Source: Crenalkalicoccus roseus (GTDB taxonomy: Bacteria; Pseudomonadota; Alphaproteobacteria; Acetobacterales; Acetobacteraceae). Taken from it: a stretch of 64,000 nucleotides of DNA. How positions within the stretch are numbered: position 1 is the stretch's first letter; each line of letters begins with the position of its first letter. Both the position numbers and the translations under genes were made by a program. A model generated the notes under the pieces. That model searched no databases and was not told the DNA's origin. It saw only the letters and a list, made by a program, of their open reading frames with translations. Positions 16,442 to 27,263 of this stretch are shown here, one piece after another. The stretch spans positions 1-64,000 of the forward strand of contig NZ_SJDM01000003.1 of assembly GCF_004761865.1 (NCBI RefSeq), given 5' to 3'.

Positions 16442-17215
16442 ATGCCCTACAGGCCCTTCGACCTGACCGGGCGTGTGGCCCTGGTGACCGGCGGCAATGG
16501 CGGCATCGGCCTCGGCATGGCGACGGCGCTGGCCGAGGCCGGCGCCGATGTCGCGATCTGGGGCACCAACGAGGCGAAGAACGCCGCCGCCAGGGCGGCG
16601 CTGGAGGCCACCGGGCGGCGCATCCTGGCGCTGCGCTGCGACGTCTCCGAGGAGGCGCAGGTGGAGGAGGCCTTCGCCGAGACGCTGCGCGCGCTCGGCC
16701 GCGTGGATGGCTGCTTCGCCAATGCCGGCGTCTCCGGCGGCCGCTCCGGCCCCTTCCTCGAGCGCACGAAGGAGGAGTGGGACCGGGTGCTGCGGGTGAA
16801 CCTCACCGGCGCCTTCCTCACCTTCCGCGCCGCGGCGCGCCACATGAAGGAGCGCGGCGGCGGCGGCGCGCTGGTCGGCACCGCCTCGCTGGCGGCGATC
16901 GAGGGCGCGGCGCGCAACGAGCATTACGGCGCCTCCAAGGGCGGCATGACGGCGATGATCCGGGCCCTGGCGGTGGAGCTGGCGCGCTACGGGATCCGCG
17001 CCAACGCCATCCTGCCCGGCTGGATCGAGACGGAGATGACGGCGCGCTCGATCGGCGACGAGAAGTTCGCCGGCAACGTGCTGCCGCGCATCCCGATGCG
17101 CCGCTGGGGCCGCGGCGCCGATTTCGGCGGCATCGCCGTCTACCTGATGAGCGACGCCGCCGCCTACCACACCGGCGATTCGATCGTGATCGACGGCGGA
17201 TACTCGCTGTTCTGA
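16442..17215 (+). CDS. Short-chain dehydrogenase/reductase (classical SDR)
   Basis: 257 aa NAD(P)-dependent oxidoreductase. The cofactor motif GGNGGIG lies at residues 17-23, NAG at about 97-99 and the catalytic pair is Tyr162/Lys166 in YGASK, preceded by Ser in VGTASLAA. The tail DAAAYHTGDSIVIDGGYSLF is typical of FabG/gluconate-dehydrogenase-like SDRs. ATG 16442 follows GGAGCGGGAGGAC. It is convergent with a Bug-type receptor gene, with a 9-bp gap. Substrate unknown. Confidence 0.88.
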   Translation: MPYRPFDLTGRVALVTGGNGGIGLGMATALAEAGADVAIWGTNEAKNAAARAALEATGRRILALRCDVSEEAQVEEAFAETLRALGRVDGCFANAGVSGGRSGPFLERTKEEWDRVLRVNLTGAFLTFRAAARHMKERGGGGALVGTASLAAIEGAARNEHYGASKGGMTAMIRALAVELARYGIRANAILPGWIETEMTARSIGDEKFAGNVLPRIPMRRWGRGADFGGIAVYLMSDAAAYHTGDSIVIDGGYSLF

Positions 17216-17224
17216 CCGCCCCGC

Positions 17225-18217
17225 TCAGCCGAGGCCGAGGCGGCGCGCCAGCTCGCGGTAGAGGGCGACCTGGTTGGCGACGAACTCCCGCGTCTCCGCC
17301 GGGCCGAGCAGGCGGGGGAGGGAGCCGACGCGGCGCGTCGCCTCCAGCCAGGCGGAATCCCCGGCGAGGCCGGCGAGGGCGCCGGTCCAGGCCGCGATCA
17401 CCGGCTCGGGCAGGCCGGGCGGACCGAACAGGGCATTCCAGCCGGAGATCTGCGTCAGCGCCTCCACCCCCGCCTCCTTCGCGGTCGGCACCCCGGGCAG
17501 GGAGGGCAGGCGCTCCCTGGTGGAGACGACGAGGGCGCGCAACTGCCCGCCGGCGATGGCGCCGATCGTGTCGGAGAGGTTGTTGCCGATGAAGTCCACT
17601 TGGCCGCCGAGCAGCGCCGCCACCGCCTCGCCGCCGCCGCGGAAGGGGATGGCGATGCCGGCATCGATCGGCAGCCCGGCGGTGGCGAAGAGATGGCGCA
17701 CGCCGAGATCGAGGATGGTGGCGGGGCCGGTGGTGGCGAAATTCACCACCCCCGGATGGTCGCGCAGGGTGGCGAGCAGCTCCTGCAGCGTCCGCCACGG
17801 CGCGTCGGCGCGCACCGCGACGACGTAGGGATTCTCGTCGAGCAGCCCAAGCATGGTGAAGCCGTCCCAGGCATAGGGGGTGCGCGGGTCGGTGGCCGGC
17901 AGGATCGCCGCCGAGGCGATGCGCGCGAGCAGCAGCGTGTAGCCGTCCGGCCGCGCGCGCGCGACGTGCAGCGTGCCGATCGCGCCGGAGGCGCCGGTGC
18001 GGTTCTCGACCACGATGGTGGCGGCGGGGTTGGGCAGGTGGCGTGGCGCGTGCGCGGCGAGGGTGCGGGCCGCGATGTCGGCCGCGCCGCCGGCGGAGAA
18101 GGGGGCGACCAGCACCACCGGGCGGTCCGGATAGGCGCCCGGCGAGGCCGCGGCCGCAAGCGGCAGCGCCAGCGGCGGCAGGGCACCCAGCAGGTGGCGG
18201 CGCGTCAGGCCTCGCAT
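17225..18217 (-). CDS. Tripartite tricarboxylate transporter (Bug family) substrate-binding protein
   Basis: 330 aa periplasmic receptor. The N-terminus MRGLTRRHLLGALPPLALP has a twin-arginine motif, so Tat export is possible, with cleavage expected after AAAA near residue 24. Bug-family blocks are YPDRPVVLVAPFSAGGAADI, VVENRTGASG, ARPDGYTLLLA, GGQVDFIGNNL and FGPPGLPEPV. No TctAB genes are present. It is the second orphan receptor of the window, and is only distantly similar to the one at 6989-7975. It is convergent with the SDR gene and divergent from the lytic-transglycosylase-like gene. Confidence 0.9.
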   Translation of the reverse strand: MRGLTRRHLLGALPPLALPLAAAASPGAYPDRPVVLVAPFSAGGAADIAARTLAAHAPRHLPNPAATIVVENRTGASGAIGTLHVARARPDGYTLLLARIASAAILPATDPRTPYAWDGFTMLGLLDENPYVVAVRADAPWRTLQELLATLRDHPGVVNFATTGPATILDLGVRHLFATAGLPIDAGIAIPFRGGGEAVAALLGGQVDFIGNNLSDTIGAIAGGQLRALVVSTRERLPSLPGVPTAKEAGVEALTQISGWNALFGPPGLPEPVIAAWTGALAGLAGDSAWLEATRRVGSLPRLLGPAETREFVANQVALYRELARRLGLG

Positions 18218-18333
18218 GCGGATCCTCCCGGTGATGGAGGCGGCATCCTGCGCGGCGCGGGGGGGCGGACGCCAGCGGGATCGGCGAGGCGGAACGGTTG
18301 CCCTTCGGCCCGCGCGCTGCTACCGCCGAAGCC

Positions 18334-19125
18334 ATGACGTCCGCGAACGGAACGCCGGCGGATGCCCGCCGGCGCCCCTCAGCGGCGTCCCGTGGCGCAA
18401 AAGCGCGGGGCGCCCTCCCACCAGGGCCCGGAGACCGTGCCGCCCGATCGCGGGCCGGCCGGGCGGTGCTCCTCGCAGGCATCCTCCTCGCATCGCTGCC
18501 CCTTGCCGCCGGCGGCCCCGCCCTGGCGAGGGACCCCGTGCGGCTGCCCGACGCGCCGCACGAATTGCTGCCGCCCCCCCGCGGCGGGCCGGTCGCGTCC
18601 TCTCCGCGCCTCGCCTGCCTCGACGCGGCGCGGCGCGCGGAGGAGGTGCACGGGCTGCCGCCCGGCCTCATGGTGGCGATCGCGCTGTCCGAGAGCGGGC
18701 TGCACGCCCACGCCCTCAACATCGGCGGCCGCGCGCACTATCCCGAGAGCGCGGCGGCGGCACGCTCGCTGCTGCGCGCCGCGCCGCGGGGCGTTCCCGT
18801 CATGGCCGGCTGCGTGCAGGTGAATGCGCGCGTGCACGCGGCCGAGGCCGACTGGCCGCTGGATCCGGTCCGCTCGGCGGACTGGGCGGGCGGGGTGCTG
18901 CGGCGCTGGTATCTTGAGACGGGAAGCTGGGCGGAGGCGCTGCGCCGCTGGCATGGCGGCTCTCCCGCCACCGCGGCGCGCGCCCTCTGCCGCATCCGCG
19001 CCAAGCTGGAGGCGGTGCAGCCTGGCGCCACGCTGCTCTCCGGCCTGCGCTGCAGCGGCACCGAGATGGCGCGGATCCGCCAGGACGGGGCCGCCCTGTT
19101 GGAGGTGGCGGAAGCGCCGCCCTGA
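18334..19125 (+). CDS. Lytic transglycosylase-like (SLT fold) exported protein
   Basis: 263 aa from ATG 18334 (an in-frame ATG at 18298 is possible). A basic leader precedes a hydrophobic stretch AVLLAGILLASLPLAAGG (about residues 44-61), a signal peptide or anchor. The SLT core has VAIALSESGLHAHALNIGG, where Glu120 is the expected catalytic acid, then VMAGCVQVNARVH, and SWAEALRRWHGG near the C-terminus. This pattern matches the VirB1/transglycosylase type that cleaves peptidoglycan glycan strands. No type IV secretion or conjugation genes are nearby, so a housekeeping role is more likely. Confidence 0.8.
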   Translation: MTSANGTPADARRRPSAASRGAKARGALPPGPGDRAARSRAGRAVLLAGILLASLPLAAGGPALARDPVRLPDAPHELLPPPRGGPVASSPRLACLDAARRAEEVHGLPPGLMVAIALSESGLHAHALNIGGRAHYPESAAAARSLLRAAPRGVPVMAGCVQVNARVHAAEADWPLDPVRSADWAGGVLRRWYLETGSWAEALRRWHGGSPATAARALCRIRAKLEAVQPGATLLSGLRCSGTEMARIRQDGAALLEVAEAPP

Positions 19126-19221
19126 CGCGCCCGCCGCGGCGCGTCACGGAGGTGTCACCCGCGCGCGGCGCAACGCCGCCCGGAACCGCGCCTTCCCAAT
19201 GCGGAGGCAGGGAATCCCGTG

Positions 19222-19644
19222 ATGCAGCCGAGCGCGCCGATACTCCTGGTCGTCGAGGACGATTTCCTGGTCCGCCTCACCCTGGTGGACGGGCTCACCG
19301 AAGGCGGCTTCGAGGTGGTGGAGGCGGGCGATGCGCAGGCCGCGCTGGCGGTCCTGTGCGAGCGGCCTGACATCGTCGCGATGCTGACCGACATCAACCT
19401 TCCCGGCGGCACCGACGGCTTCGCCCTGGCACATGCGGCGCGCGTGCTGCGCCCGGACCTGCCGGTGATCTACACCTCCGGCCGCTACGGCACGCTGGAG
19501 AACGGGAAGACCGTGGAAGGGGCGCGCTTCCTGGCCAAGCCTTTCACTCCCGCCTTGGCCTGCACGGCGATCCGCAACCTGCTGTCGGAGCAGCGGCAGC
19601 ACGGTCTGCCGCAACAGGACTGCAAGGCGGCCTCGCATCCCTGA
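19222..19644 (+). CDS. Single-domain response regulator (receiver only)
   Basis: 140 aa consisting only of a CheY-like receiver. The acidic pair Asp13/Asp14 follows ILLVVE, phospho-acceptor Asp57 is in MLTDINLP, Thr/Ser follow in VIYTSGR and Lys106 is in FLAKPF. A roughly 25-residue tail has no output domain. ATG 19222 is preceded by GGAGGCAGGGA; a GTG sits directly before it. The partner kinase is not adjacent. Receivers of this FixJ/CheY-like type are often partners of hybrid or HWE kinases. Confidence 0.88.
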   Translation: MQPSAPILLVVEDDFLVRLTLVDGLTEGGFEVVEAGDAQAALAVLCERPDIVAMLTDINLPGGTDGFALAHAARVLRPDLPVIYTSGRYGTLENGKTVEGARFLAKPFTPALACTAIRNLLSEQRQHGLPQQDCKAASHP

Positions 19645-19805
19645 TGCCGGTGGCGTCGTCGGGCACATCCGCCGCCCCCTCCGGTGAGGATGCCGTGCGG
19701 ACCAGGCGCCGGAACAGGTGAGGACGCCGGCATTCCGGAAGGCCGAAGCCCTCGCCGCGCGCCCTCTCCCGCGCCCGTCCGGCGGCGGGAACCCGGCCGG
19801 TCCCG

Positions 19806-22800
19806 TCACCAGCGCAGGCGAAGGCCGCCGGTGATCGCCTGGGAGGTGGCGTTCTCGCGCAGATCGGCGGCATAGCTGGCATAGAGCGCCAGCCCACCCC
19901 GCAGGCCGAGGGTCAGCCCGGCCCCGGCGAGCAGCGCGTCGCGTCCGGGCCTGCTGCTGCGGACCTGGAAGCGCGCCGCCGGCGCGCCGAGGAAGGCGGC
20001 CTCGGTCGCCGTGGTCACCTCCGCGAAGTCATGCGCCCAGCCGAGACGGAAGGAGGGGGTGAGGCTCACACCCTCGCGCAGCGCCAGGGGCTTCTCCACC
20101 CGCGCGGTGAGGGTGCCGCGCAGGCTGGTCAGCGTGTCGCCCTGCACCGAGAGGCCGAGGCTGCCCGCGCCCCGCTCGGTCGCGCCGTCGCGCGACAGCC
20201 GGTCGAGGCGCAGCCCCGCCGAGGGCTCCAGCCGCCAGCCGCCCACCTCCAGCACCGTGCCGAAGCGCCCGCCGGCGCCGAAGGCGCCGCCCTCCGCCCT
20301 GGCCCGCGCCGTGCGTGCGAAGGCGCCGAGTTCGCGGCGCACCGTGTCGCTGCTCCAGGCGCCGCCGAGCTGCGCCTCGGCGAACAGGCCGCGCGGCCCG
20401 AGCCAGGCGCCGTAGGCGCCGAGGTGCAGCGCCTCGGCATCGGCATGGCCGCCGGCGCGGGAGGTGACGCGGCCCGCGCTGTAGCCCATGGCCGCGCCGG
20501 CCAGCCAGCCGGGGCCGAGGCGCACATCGCCGCCCACCGCCACGCCGCTGGTGCCGGCGCTGTAGCCCGGCGCGCCGGCGGCATGGCCGACGCGCTGCGC
20601 CGGCTGGCCGAGGGCGCGGATCCAGGCGCTGCCGCCGCGGACCCTGGCGCTGGCCGCCTCCGTCCCGGCCGGGCTCCGCCAGCCGCGGGCGGCGGCGATC
20701 TGCTCCTCCACCGCGCCGGCGAAGAGCCGCCGCGCCTCCACCCCGGCGAGGAGGGCATCGCCGTAGATCGTGCCGGAGAGGCTGTCGAGCGTGCCGCCGA
20801 GCGCCGCCGGATCGAGGCGGTAGAGCGGATCGAAGACCGCCGCCGTGGGGGCGTCCGGCCGTACGCCGGCGGCGGGGCGGAAGGCCTCGAGGCCGCGGCC
20901 GACCGCCGCCTGGTTTGGCGTCTGCGCCAGCCCGGCGGCGCCGAGATCGGCGTAGGAGGCGGGCGTCACCGCCAGGGTCAGCGCGGTCGGCGCGTACAGC
21001 GCGTCGAGGCGCGCGCCGGCGGGCAGGCCGGCGGCGGGCTGCGCCAGACCGGCGAAGGAGCCCTGCACGCCGCCCTCGGCCTCCACCACGGTGAAGCGCT
21101 GCCCGAGGGCCGGGGTGAAGCTGTTGGTCGCCGGGGGGCTGATGCCGCGCAGCACCGGCACCAGCAGGCCGCCCGCGGTGAAGGCGTTGCCGGCGCCGAT
21201 CACCAGCACGCGGTCGAAATTGCCCGCGCCCGCCCCGGTGCCCGGCCCGTCCAGCTCCAGCACGAGCTGCGCGGTGGGGAGCAGGGTCACCGGCGCGGCG
21301 AAGGTCAGGGTGCCGGGCGAGCCGCCGGGCGCCAGCACGCCGGCGAGGAGGGTGGGCGCCGCGATCATGCCGGTGCCGCCGAGGTAGCCATGCGGGCCGA
21401 CGGCGAGGGAAGGCAGGTGGAGGCCGCCATCCACGCGCAGCTGGCCACCGCCGAGCGTCAGCCCGCCCGTGCCGGTGACGGTGCCGAGCAGGCGCAGCTC
21501 CCCCGCGCCCCGCTTGGCCAGCGCCCCGTCCAGCGTGACCGGCCCGGCCAGCGCCACCTCGAAGCCGTTGGTGTCCACCGTCCCGCCGGCGAGGGCGACC
21601 AGGAAGGGCCGGCCGAGCGAGAGCGCCGCCAGCGCCTGCAGCGTGCCGGCGGAGAGGGTGAGCGCGCCGCCCGGCGCGCCGAGCGCCGAATCGGCGGCGA
21701 TGCGCAGCGTGGCGCCGCCGGTCACCAGCGTGCCGCCGGCGTAGCTGTTGCGCCCGGTGAGGGTCAGCGCCCCGCGGCCGGTGACGGTGAGGCCGCCCGG
21801 CCCGTCGATGTCGTTGGAGAAGGTGGCGGCGTGGCCCCTCAGGTCGGCGAGGAATCCGCCCTCGATGAAGCGGGCCGGCCCCTGCACGGCGCGGCCGGCG
21901 TCCAGCATCCCCCAGCCATAGATCTCGGTCGGGCCGATCGGGCGGGCGGTGGTCAGGATCGTCTGCTGGAGGTTGTAGGCGCTCATCCAGGGGAAGGCTT
22001 CGAGCACCAGCGCCACCGCCCCGGCCACCGTCGGCGCGGCCATGGAGGTGCCGCTCAGGCGGACATAGCCGCGGCCTCCCGCCTCGGCCGAGTAGATGCC
22101 CTCATTCTCCTGGTCGTCGCCTCCCCCCGGGGCGGTCAGGCACCAGGCGGCGGCGATTCCGCAGGCATTGGCGTAGTCGGCGCGCACGCCGTCCGGACCC
22201 GTCGAGGTGACGGCGAGCCAGTTGCGGGCGAATTCGGGGAACAGCACCGGGATGCCGGGCTCCGGCCCCACCTGCATCCGGTAGTCGTTGGAGGCGGCGA
22301 AGACCAGCAGCACGTCGCGCGCCACGGCCTCGGCATAGGCGGCGACCAGGACGGGGTTCTGCGCCTCGTAGAGCGCGCGGGTGTACTGGTCGATCATGCG
22401 TGCCTGGGGGCCCTCGGCCTCCAGGCCCCAGCTGTTGTTGATCACCCGCACGCCCCGGCCGGCGAGGTAGCTGATCGCATGAGCGAGGGTGGTGCCGTCG
22501 GCCGCGGAGGGCAGGATGGGGTCCGGCCCGTCGTCATCGTCGTCATCCCCGAAGGCGGAGAGGACGGCCAGACGGGCGTTGAAGGCGACGCCATGCATCC
22601 CGATGCCATCGCGCCGGGCGGCGATGATGCCCGAGACGTGCGTGCCATGGCCCTCATCGTCCCGCAGCGCGGGAATGCCGATGACGGGCGGGATCCGGCC
22701 GAAATCGCCGCCGATGCGCACCGCGCCGCGGAACTCCGGATGGGCGGTGTCGAGCCCGGTGTCGATCACGCCCACGGTCACGCCGGCGCCGGTGTAGCCG

Positions 22801-23009
22801 CGCGCATAGGCCTCGGCGGCGTTGATCATGTCGAGGCCATACTGCGCCCGGTATTCGGGCGTGCGCCAGGCATCCTGCGCCGCGGCGGCGCCGGGCAGGC
22901 CGGAGAGGAAGGTTGCGGCGAGCAGCAGCGCCGCCGGGCTCCGCCGCGATGGCGCGGCACGCGCCGGAAGGGGCGCGCGGCCCGGCTTGCCTGGAAAGAA
23001 GAGGAGCAT
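19806..23009 (-). CDS. Subtilisin-like serine protease autotransporter
   Basis: 1067 aa type Va secreted protein. A signal peptide ends near residue 44 (LPGAAAAQ). The S8 subtilase domain (about residues 50-370) has a complete triad: Asp83 in VIDTGLD, His121 in GHGTHVSG and Ser322 in SGTSMAAP. The passenger continues with beta-helix-like autotransporter repeats (LTVTGRGALTLTG, YAGGTLVTGGATLRI), and the last 270 or so residues form the outer-membrane beta-barrel, ending in LRLRW. A run of six Asp (about residues 152-157) interrupts the protease domain and may bind calcium. The 50 bp upstream are strikingly AT-rich. Confidence 0.93.
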   Translation of the reverse strand: MLLFFPGKPGRAPLPARAAPSRRSPAALLLAATFLSGLPGAAAAQDAWRTPEYRAQYGLDMINAAEAYARGYTGAGVTVGVIDTGLDTAHPEFRGAVRIGGDFGRIPPVIGIPALRDDEGHGTHVSGIIAARRDGIGMHGVAFNARLAVLSAFGDDDDDDGPDPILPSAADGTTLAHAISYLAGRGVRVINNSWGLEAEGPQARMIDQYTRALYEAQNPVLVAAYAEAVARDVLLVFAASNDYRMQVGPEPGIPVLFPEFARNWLAVTSTGPDGVRADYANACGIAAAWCLTAPGGGDDQENEGIYSAEAGGRGYVRLSGTSMAAPTVAGAVALVLEAFPWMSAYNLQQTILTTARPIGPTEIYGWGMLDAGRAVQGPARFIEGGFLADLRGHAATFSNDIDGPGGLTVTGRGALTLTGRNSYAGGTLVTGGATLRIAADSALGAPGGALTLSAGTLQALAALSLGRPFLVALAGGTVDTNGFEVALAGPVTLDGALAKRGAGELRLLGTVTGTGGLTLGGGQLRVDGGLHLPSLAVGPHGYLGGTGMIAAPTLLAGVLAPGGSPGTLTFAAPVTLLPTAQLVLELDGPGTGAGAGNFDRVLVIGAGNAFTAGGLLVPVLRGISPPATNSFTPALGQRFTVVEAEGGVQGSFAGLAQPAAGLPAGARLDALYAPTALTLAVTPASYADLGAAGLAQTPNQAAVGRGLEAFRPAAGVRPDAPTAAVFDPLYRLDPAALGGTLDSLSGTIYGDALLAGVEARRLFAGAVEEQIAAARGWRSPAGTEAASARVRGGSAWIRALGQPAQRVGHAAGAPGYSAGTSGVAVGGDVRLGPGWLAGAAMGYSAGRVTSRAGGHADAEALHLGAYGAWLGPRGLFAEAQLGGAWSSDTVRRELGAFARTARARAEGGAFGAGGRFGTVLEVGGWRLEPSAGLRLDRLSRDGATERGAGSLGLSVQGDTLTSLRGTLTARVEKPLALREGVSLTPSFRLGWAHDFAEVTTATEAAFLGAPAARFQVRSSRPGRDALLAGAGLTLGLRGGLALYASYAADLRENATSQAITGGLRLRW

Positions 23010-23060
23010 TTCGTAACCTTGGATAGATTATTCGTTCACAATATATATTTAAGGTTGAGA
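23010..23060 (-). promoter_or_regulatory. AT-rich leader/promoter region of the subtilase autotransporter
   Basis: Within this GC-rich genome, 23011-23056 is mostly A/T, including a TATATAT run. It is bounded by AACCTT (23015-23020) and AAGGTT (23051-23056), a 6-bp inverted repeat. It directly precedes the autotransporter start codon on the minus strand. A promoter or regulator-binding segment is inferred; no unambiguous -35/-10 pair can be fixed. Confidence 0.4.
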
Positions 23061-23265
23061 ACTGGTAGCCCCCTTGGAGGATCGACGGACGTTTCGCCGC
23101 CCGTGCGCCCATGGGGCGCGAAGGCCACGTGCCAACCGGCCGCCGATCCGCAAGCGGCGCAGGCACAGCCCGGCCGCACCGGGCGGCGCGGTCAAATGCG
23201 CCGGAAGCCCCGTTGACGGAGGCGGGCATAGCTGCGCGCCTTCACCCCGCGAGGAGGCGACGCGG

Positions 23266-24273
23266 ATGAGGGTGACGATCTTCAGCACCAAGCCCTACGA
23301 CCGGCAGTTCCTGCAGGCCGCGAACGAGGCGCAGGGAGGCCACCACCTCGTCTTCCTGGAACCGCGGCTGACGGCCGAAACGGCGCTCCTGGCCGGCGGG
23401 TCGGACGCCGTCTGCATCTTCGTCAACGACATGGCCGATGCCGCCGTCCTGGAGGGCCTCGCCCGCCAGGGCGTGAGGCTGCTGGCGCTGCGCTGCGCCG
23501 GGTTCAACAACGTGGATCTCGGGGCGGCGCGCCGCCTCGGCATCACCGTGGCGCGCGTGCCGGCCTATTCGCCCGAGGCGGTGGCGGAACATACGGTGGC
23601 GATGATCCTCTCCCTGAACCGGCAGATCCACCGCGCCTATGTCAGGGTGCGGGAAGGCAATTTCGCGCTGGACGGGCTGCTCGGCTTCGACCTCCACGGA
23701 CGCACGGTCGGGATCGTCGGTACCGGGCGCATCGGGGTGGCGGTGGCGCGCATCATGCTGGGCTTCGGCTGCCGCGTGCTGGCGCACGATCCGCAGCCCA
23801 GCGAGGAGTGCCGCGCCATGGGCGTCTCCTACGTCCCGCTGGAGACGCTGCTGGCGGATTCGGACATCGTCACGCTGCATTGCCCCCTCACCCCGGCGAC
23901 CCACCACATGATCGATGCCGGGGCGATCGCGCGGATGCGACGCGGCGTGATGCTGATCAACACCAGCCGGGGCGCGATCGTGGACACGCGCGCGGTGATC
24001 GCCGGGCTGAAGGAGGGGAGGATCGGCCATCTCGGCCTCGACGTCTACGAGGAGGAGGGCGACCTCTTCTTCGAGGATCTGTCCAACCATGTCATCCACG
24101 ACGACGTGTTCGCCCGGCTGCTGACCTTTCCCAACGTCCTCATCACCGGCCATCAGGCGTTCTTCACCGTCGAGGCGCTGACGGCGATCGCCGAGACCAC
24201 GATCGCCAACATCACCGCCTTCGAGCGGACCGGCCGGGCGGTGCACGAGGTCTCCACCGAGAAGCTCGCCTGA
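23266..24273 (+). CDS. D-lactate dehydrogenase-like 2-hydroxyacid dehydrogenase
   Basis: 335 aa NAD-dependent D-2-hydroxyacid dehydrogenase, closest in layout to fermentative LdhA (about 330 aa). The start [16 protein letters not shown] is characteristic. The Rossmann motif is GIVGTGRIG, and catalytic residues are the Arg of INTSRGA, the Glu of the following [11 protein letters not shown] segment and His in [12 protein letters not shown] 23266 follows GAGGAGGCG; the open frame upstream lacks family similarity. It would interconvert pyruvate and D-lactate in the cytoplasm. The lactate permease gene starts 2 bp after its stop, strongly suggesting a lactate uptake/oxidation pair. Confidence 0.9.
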   Translation: MRVTIFSTKPYDRQFLQAANEAQGGHHLVFLEPRLTAETALLAGGSDAVCIFVNDMADAAVLEGLARQGVRLLALRCAGFNNVDLGAARRLGITVARVPAYSPEAVAEHTVAMILSLNRQIHRAYVRVREGNFALDGLLGFDLHGRTVGIVGTGRIGVAVARIMLGFGCRVLAHDPQPSEECRAMGVSYVPLETLLADSDIVTLHCPLTPATHHMIDAGAIARMRRGVMLINTSRGAIVDTRAVIAGLKEGRIGHLGLDVYEEEGDLFFEDLSNHVIHDDVFARLLTFPNVLITGHQAFFTVEALTAIAETTIANITAFERTGRAVHEVSTEKLA

Positions 24274-24275
24274 GG

Positions 24276-25781
<1,506 letters not shown>

Positions 25782-25889
25782 GCCGTCTCGCCCTTCCGCG
25801 AACGGAGGAGGATGGGGCACCCGGGCGCGCTTTCGACCGTCCTGCAGGCCCGGAGCGGGCCGGCAGGGCAATGTAGCCGGGAGCCCGGC

Positions 25890-27263
25890 ATGGACCGAGC
25901 CCGACACTCAGGCGGACGCCTCTGGCCGGGTAGCGCGGCCCGCATCGGTCTGCTGCTGCTCTGCCTCCTGGCCGCGGGGATGCCGCGGCACGGCCTCGCG
26001 GGCGCCGATCCCGCGGGGCAGCCCTGGGCGCTGCTGCTCACCGTCGAGGGCGGCATCGGCCCCGGCATCACCGAATACATCAAGGACGGGCTGGACCGCG
26101 CGGCGTCCGAGGGGGCGCGGCTGGTGGTGATCCGGCTCGACACGCCGGGCGGCCTGGACGCGGCCACCCGCGCGATCGTGCGCCGCATGCTGGACTCGTC
26201 CGTTCCCGTGGCCGTCTGGGTCGCGCCCCGCGGGGCGCGCGCCGCGAGCGCGGGGCTCTTTCTCCTCTCCGCCGCACAGGTCGCGGCGATGGCGCCGGGT
26301 ACGGCGACCGGCGCGGCGACGCCGGTGCGGATCGGCGGAGGGGGTGGCGGCCAGGACGATCCGATGACCGCCAAGGTGGTCAGCGACGCGGTGGCCTACA
26401 TACGCGGCCTGGCCGAGTACCATGGCCGCAACCCGGACTGGGTGGAGAAGGCGGTGCGGGAGGCGGCCAGCGTTTCCGCCACGGAGGCCCTCGACCTCAG
26501 GGTGATCGACCTGATCGCCGCCGATCTTCCGGCGCTGCTGGCGGGCATGGACGGTCGCAGCGTGCGCCTACCCGAGGGCACCGCCACGCTGGACACGGCG
26601 GGCATGGCGGTGCGGCCCTTCGATCCCGACTGGCGCCACCGCCTGCTGGCGGCGATCTCCGATCCCAATGTCGCCTTCCTCCTGATGCTGGTCGGCATCT
26701 ACGGGCTGATCCTGGAATTCGCCGCTCCCGGCTTCGGCGTGGGCGGCGTGGTCGGCGTCATCGCCCTGGTGCTCGGCCTGTTCGCGATGAACCTGCTGCC
26801 CGTCGACGTGACAGGCATCGCCCTGATGCTCTTCGGCCTGGCGCTCCTGGTGGCGGAGGCCTTCATGCCCTCCTTCGGCGTGCTCGGCTTCGGCGGGCTG
26901 GCCGCGCTGGTGCTCGGCGCCGCCATCGCCTTCGACTTCGACGCGCCGGGCTTCGAATTGTCGCCCGTGCTCGTGGCGGCCACGGCCGCGATCGGCATGG
27001 CGCTGCTGGCCGCGACGCTGGTCGCGACCTGGCGCTCGCGCGGGCGGCCCGCGGTCACCGGGGGGCACGCGCTGATCGGCAGGCGGGGGCGCGTGCTCTC
27101 CTGGTCGGGGGAGCAGGGGATCGTCCTGGTGCGTGGCGAACGCTGGGTGGCGACGGCGTCCACGCCGCTCCTGCCGGGGCAGCCTATCCGCGTGAGGGCC
27201 AGGCGCGGGCTGCGCCTGGAAGTGGAAGCGGAATCCAAGCCGGAGGAGAACGCAAAGCCATGA
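25890..27263 (+). CDS. NfeD-family membrane-bound serine protease (long form)
   Basis: 457 aa from ATG 25890; an in-frame ATG at 25812 with GGAGGAGG directly before it would add 26 residues and remains possible, but the signal peptide (hydrophobic core [12 protein letters not shown]) is better placed from 25890. A periplasmic ClpP-class domain follows, with nucleophile Ser120 in RAASAG and general base Lys162 in MTAKVVSD. Four or so membrane spans (about residues 260-395) and a C-terminal NfeD/OB domain complete the long-form architecture. Such proteases cleave the C-terminus of stomatin-like partners, and a slipin gene overlaps its stop (ATGA). Confidence 0.9.
   Translation: MDRARHSGGRLWPGSAARIGLLLLCLLAAGMPRHGLAGADPAGQPWALLLTVEGGIGPGITEYIKDGLDRAASEGARLVVIRLDTPGGLDAATRAIVRRMLDSSVPVAVWVAPRGARAASAGLFLLSAAQVAAMAPGTATGAATPVRIGGGGGGQDDPMTAKVVSDAVAYIRGLAEYHGRNPDWVEKAVREAASVSATEALDLRVIDLIAADLPALLAGMDGRSVRLPEGTATLDTAGMAVRPFDPDWRHRLLAAISDPNVAFLLMLVGIYGLILEFAAPGFGVGGVVGVIALVLGLFAMNLLPVDVTGIALMLFGLALLVAEAFMPSFGVLGFGGLAALVLGAAIAFDFDAPGFELSPVLVAATAAIGMALLAATLVATWRSRGRPAVTGGHALIGRRGRVLSWSGEQGIVLVRGERWVATASTPLLPGQPIRVRARRGLRLEVEAESKPEENAKP

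Noticed and set aside
20031-23216. 1061-codon open frame on the plus strand antisense to the subtilase autotransporter
   Set aside because: Its translation is low-complexity Ala/Gly/Arg/His with no domain. It mirrors the autotransporter, whose triad, signal peptide and barrel are clear. Such shadows are expected at this GC content.
23074-23265. 64-codon N-terminal extension of the D-lactate-dehydrogenase gene
   Set aside because: The extension is Arg/Pro-rich and unrelated to the family. ATG 23266 has a GAGGAGG ribosome-binding site and gives the normal family length.
26238-26380. Possible inactivation of the NfeD protease by the Gly-rich insert near the active site
   Set aside because: Ser120 and Lys162 are both present in the expected contexts with usual spacing, and the Gly-rich loop lies between them, as a flexible loop rather than a disruption.
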